Origin: Bacillus sp. JCM 19058
GTDB lineage: Bacteria; Bacillota; Bacilli; Bacillales_H; Bacillaceae_D
Assembly: GCA_001310555.1 (NCBI GenBank)
Contig: BAXO01000008.1
Coordinates: forward strand, 1-64,000
Length of the DNA: 64,000 bases
Direction: 5' to 3'
This document shows, piece by piece, positions 63,225 to 64,000 of this stretch (position 1 is its first letter; each line of letters begins with the position of its first letter). The notes beneath the pieces are model-generated. The model ran no database searches. It saw nothing but the letters and a program-made list of their open reading frames with translations, and had not been told where the DNA came from. Both the position numbers and the translations under genes were made by a program.

Positions 63225-63661
63225 ATGCGTACAACATATATGGCAAAGCCGAATGAAACTGAGCGTAAGTGGTATGTCGTTGACGCAGATGGCCAAACAC
63301 TCGGTCGTCTCGCATCAGAGGTTGCTTCCATTCTTCGCGGTAAGCATAAGCCTACTTACACACCTCATGTTGATACAGGAGACCATGTAATCATTCTCAA
63401 TGCAAGCAAAGTTCAATTGACTGGAAATAAATTGAATGACAAGATTTATTATCGTCACTCAAATTACCCAGCGGTTTGAAGCAAACAAAAGCCGGTGACA
63501 TGCGTGCGAACAAGCCTGAGCGCATGATTGAGCTGGCAGTTAAAGGTATGCTGCCGAAAAACACGTTAGGACGTAAGCAGGGGATGAAGCTTCACGTCTA
63601 TGCTGGAAATGAACATAAACACCAAGCGCAAAAACCTGAAGTTTACGAACTTCGCGGTTAA
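63225..63661 (+). CDS. rplM: 50S ribosomal protein L13, one frameshift
   Basis: 145 aa corrected. [39 protein letters not shown] and [20 protein letters not shown]. The break is AGGCGG read as AGCGG near 63474 (YPGGLKQ). ATG after AGGAGGG. Confidence 0.96.
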
Positions 63662-63680
63662 TCGATAGGAGGGTATAACA

Positions 63681-64000
63681 TTGGCACAAGTACAATATTA
63701 CGGTACAGGTCGCCGCAAGCACTCGGTCGCACGCGTCCGTCTCGTGCCTGGCGACGGTCAGATTACCATTAATGGCCGTGAGCTCGACGAATATTTCGGT
63801 CTAGAAACATTAAAGCTAATTGTCAAGCAACCGCTTGTTGAAACAGGCGTTGAAGGTCAATATAACGTTTTAGTTAATGTAGACGGTGGAGGCTTTACAG
63901 GACAAGCGGGAGCGATCCGTCACGGTGTAGCCCGTGCGTTGCTTCAGGTTGATCCAGACAACCGTGCCCCGTTAAAAAGCGCAGGCTTCTTAACGCGTGA
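63681..64000 (+). CDS. rpsI: 30S ribosomal protein S9, partial at the window end
   Basis: First 106 codons; no frameshift seen. [45 protein letters not shown] and [11 protein letters not shown] start at 63681 after AGGAGGG. The usual C-terminal basic tail lies beyond the window. Confidence 0.96.
   Translation, partial: MAQVQYYGTGRRKHSVARVRLVPGDGQITINGRELDEYFGLETLKLIVKQPLVETGVEGQYNVLVNVDGGGFTGQAGAIRHGVARALLQVDPDNRAPLKSAGFLTR

Overview
The window is a chromosomal segment of a Bacillaceae bacterium (Firmicutes, moderate GC). The evidence is the gene order ctsR-mcsA-mcsB-clpC-radA-disA-yacL-ispD-ispF-gltX-cysE-cysS-mrnC-rlmB-rae1-sigH-rpmG-secE-nusG-rplKAJL-rsmC-rpoBC-str-S10-spc-alpha-ecf-truA-rplM-rpsI, which matches the Bacillus subtilis chromosome, together with protein sequences close to Bacillus. 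The genus cannot be fixed from sequence alone. No rRNA, tRNA or CRISPR array is visible.

About 1-8040 is an accessory carbohydrate operon: one TIM-barrel sugar isomerase/epimerase, three tandem Gfo/Idh/MocA dehydrogenases, two ABC sugar permeases and a lipoprotein solute-binding protein, ending at a terminator. About 8130-8945 holds hairpins and a decayed IS1182-type insertion sequence. About 8950-9860 is a pentapeptide-repeat protein gene with an elaborate leader that contains a possible 15-codon ORF.

9931-14607 is the CtsR heat-shock operon, with a CtsR operator visible at its promoter. 14833-26636 carries DNA repair and c-di-AMP signalling (radA, disA), a PIN-TRAM protein, isoprenoid genes (ispD, ispF), glutamyl-tRNA synthetase, T-box-controlled cysteine genes (cysE, cysS), RNA processing genes (mrnC, rlmB, rae1) and sigH. 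26885-39225 is secretion, transcription elongation, ribosomal stalk and RNA polymerase. 39302-44082 is the str operon. 44181-59248 is the S10/spc/alpha ribosomal-protein supercluster with secY, adk, map, infA and rpoA. 59776-62254 is the ECF vitamin-transporter energizing module, followed by truA, rplM and a partial rpsI.

Roughly 75 single- or two-base indels break otherwise normal, mostly essential genes (rpoB, rpoC, fusA, tuf, secY, rpoA and many ribosomal proteins). They fall into two classes: A/T runs of 6-7 that are one or two bases too long, and short G or C runs that are one base too short, mostly next to GGC/GCC. This is best read as uncorrected sequencing error, not gene decay. Broken genes are therefore annotated as single CDS spanning all pieces, with the shift sites named; amino-acid lengths for them are after restoring the frame.

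Observations that stand out beyond normal housekeeping are the leader of the pentapeptide-repeat gene, a stem-loop between the Shine-Dalgarno sequence and start codon of nusG, an expanded cysteine T-box, loss of the L7Ae-like gene between rpoC and rpsL, an adenylate kinase lacking two zinc cysteines, and several unexplained intergenic blocks.
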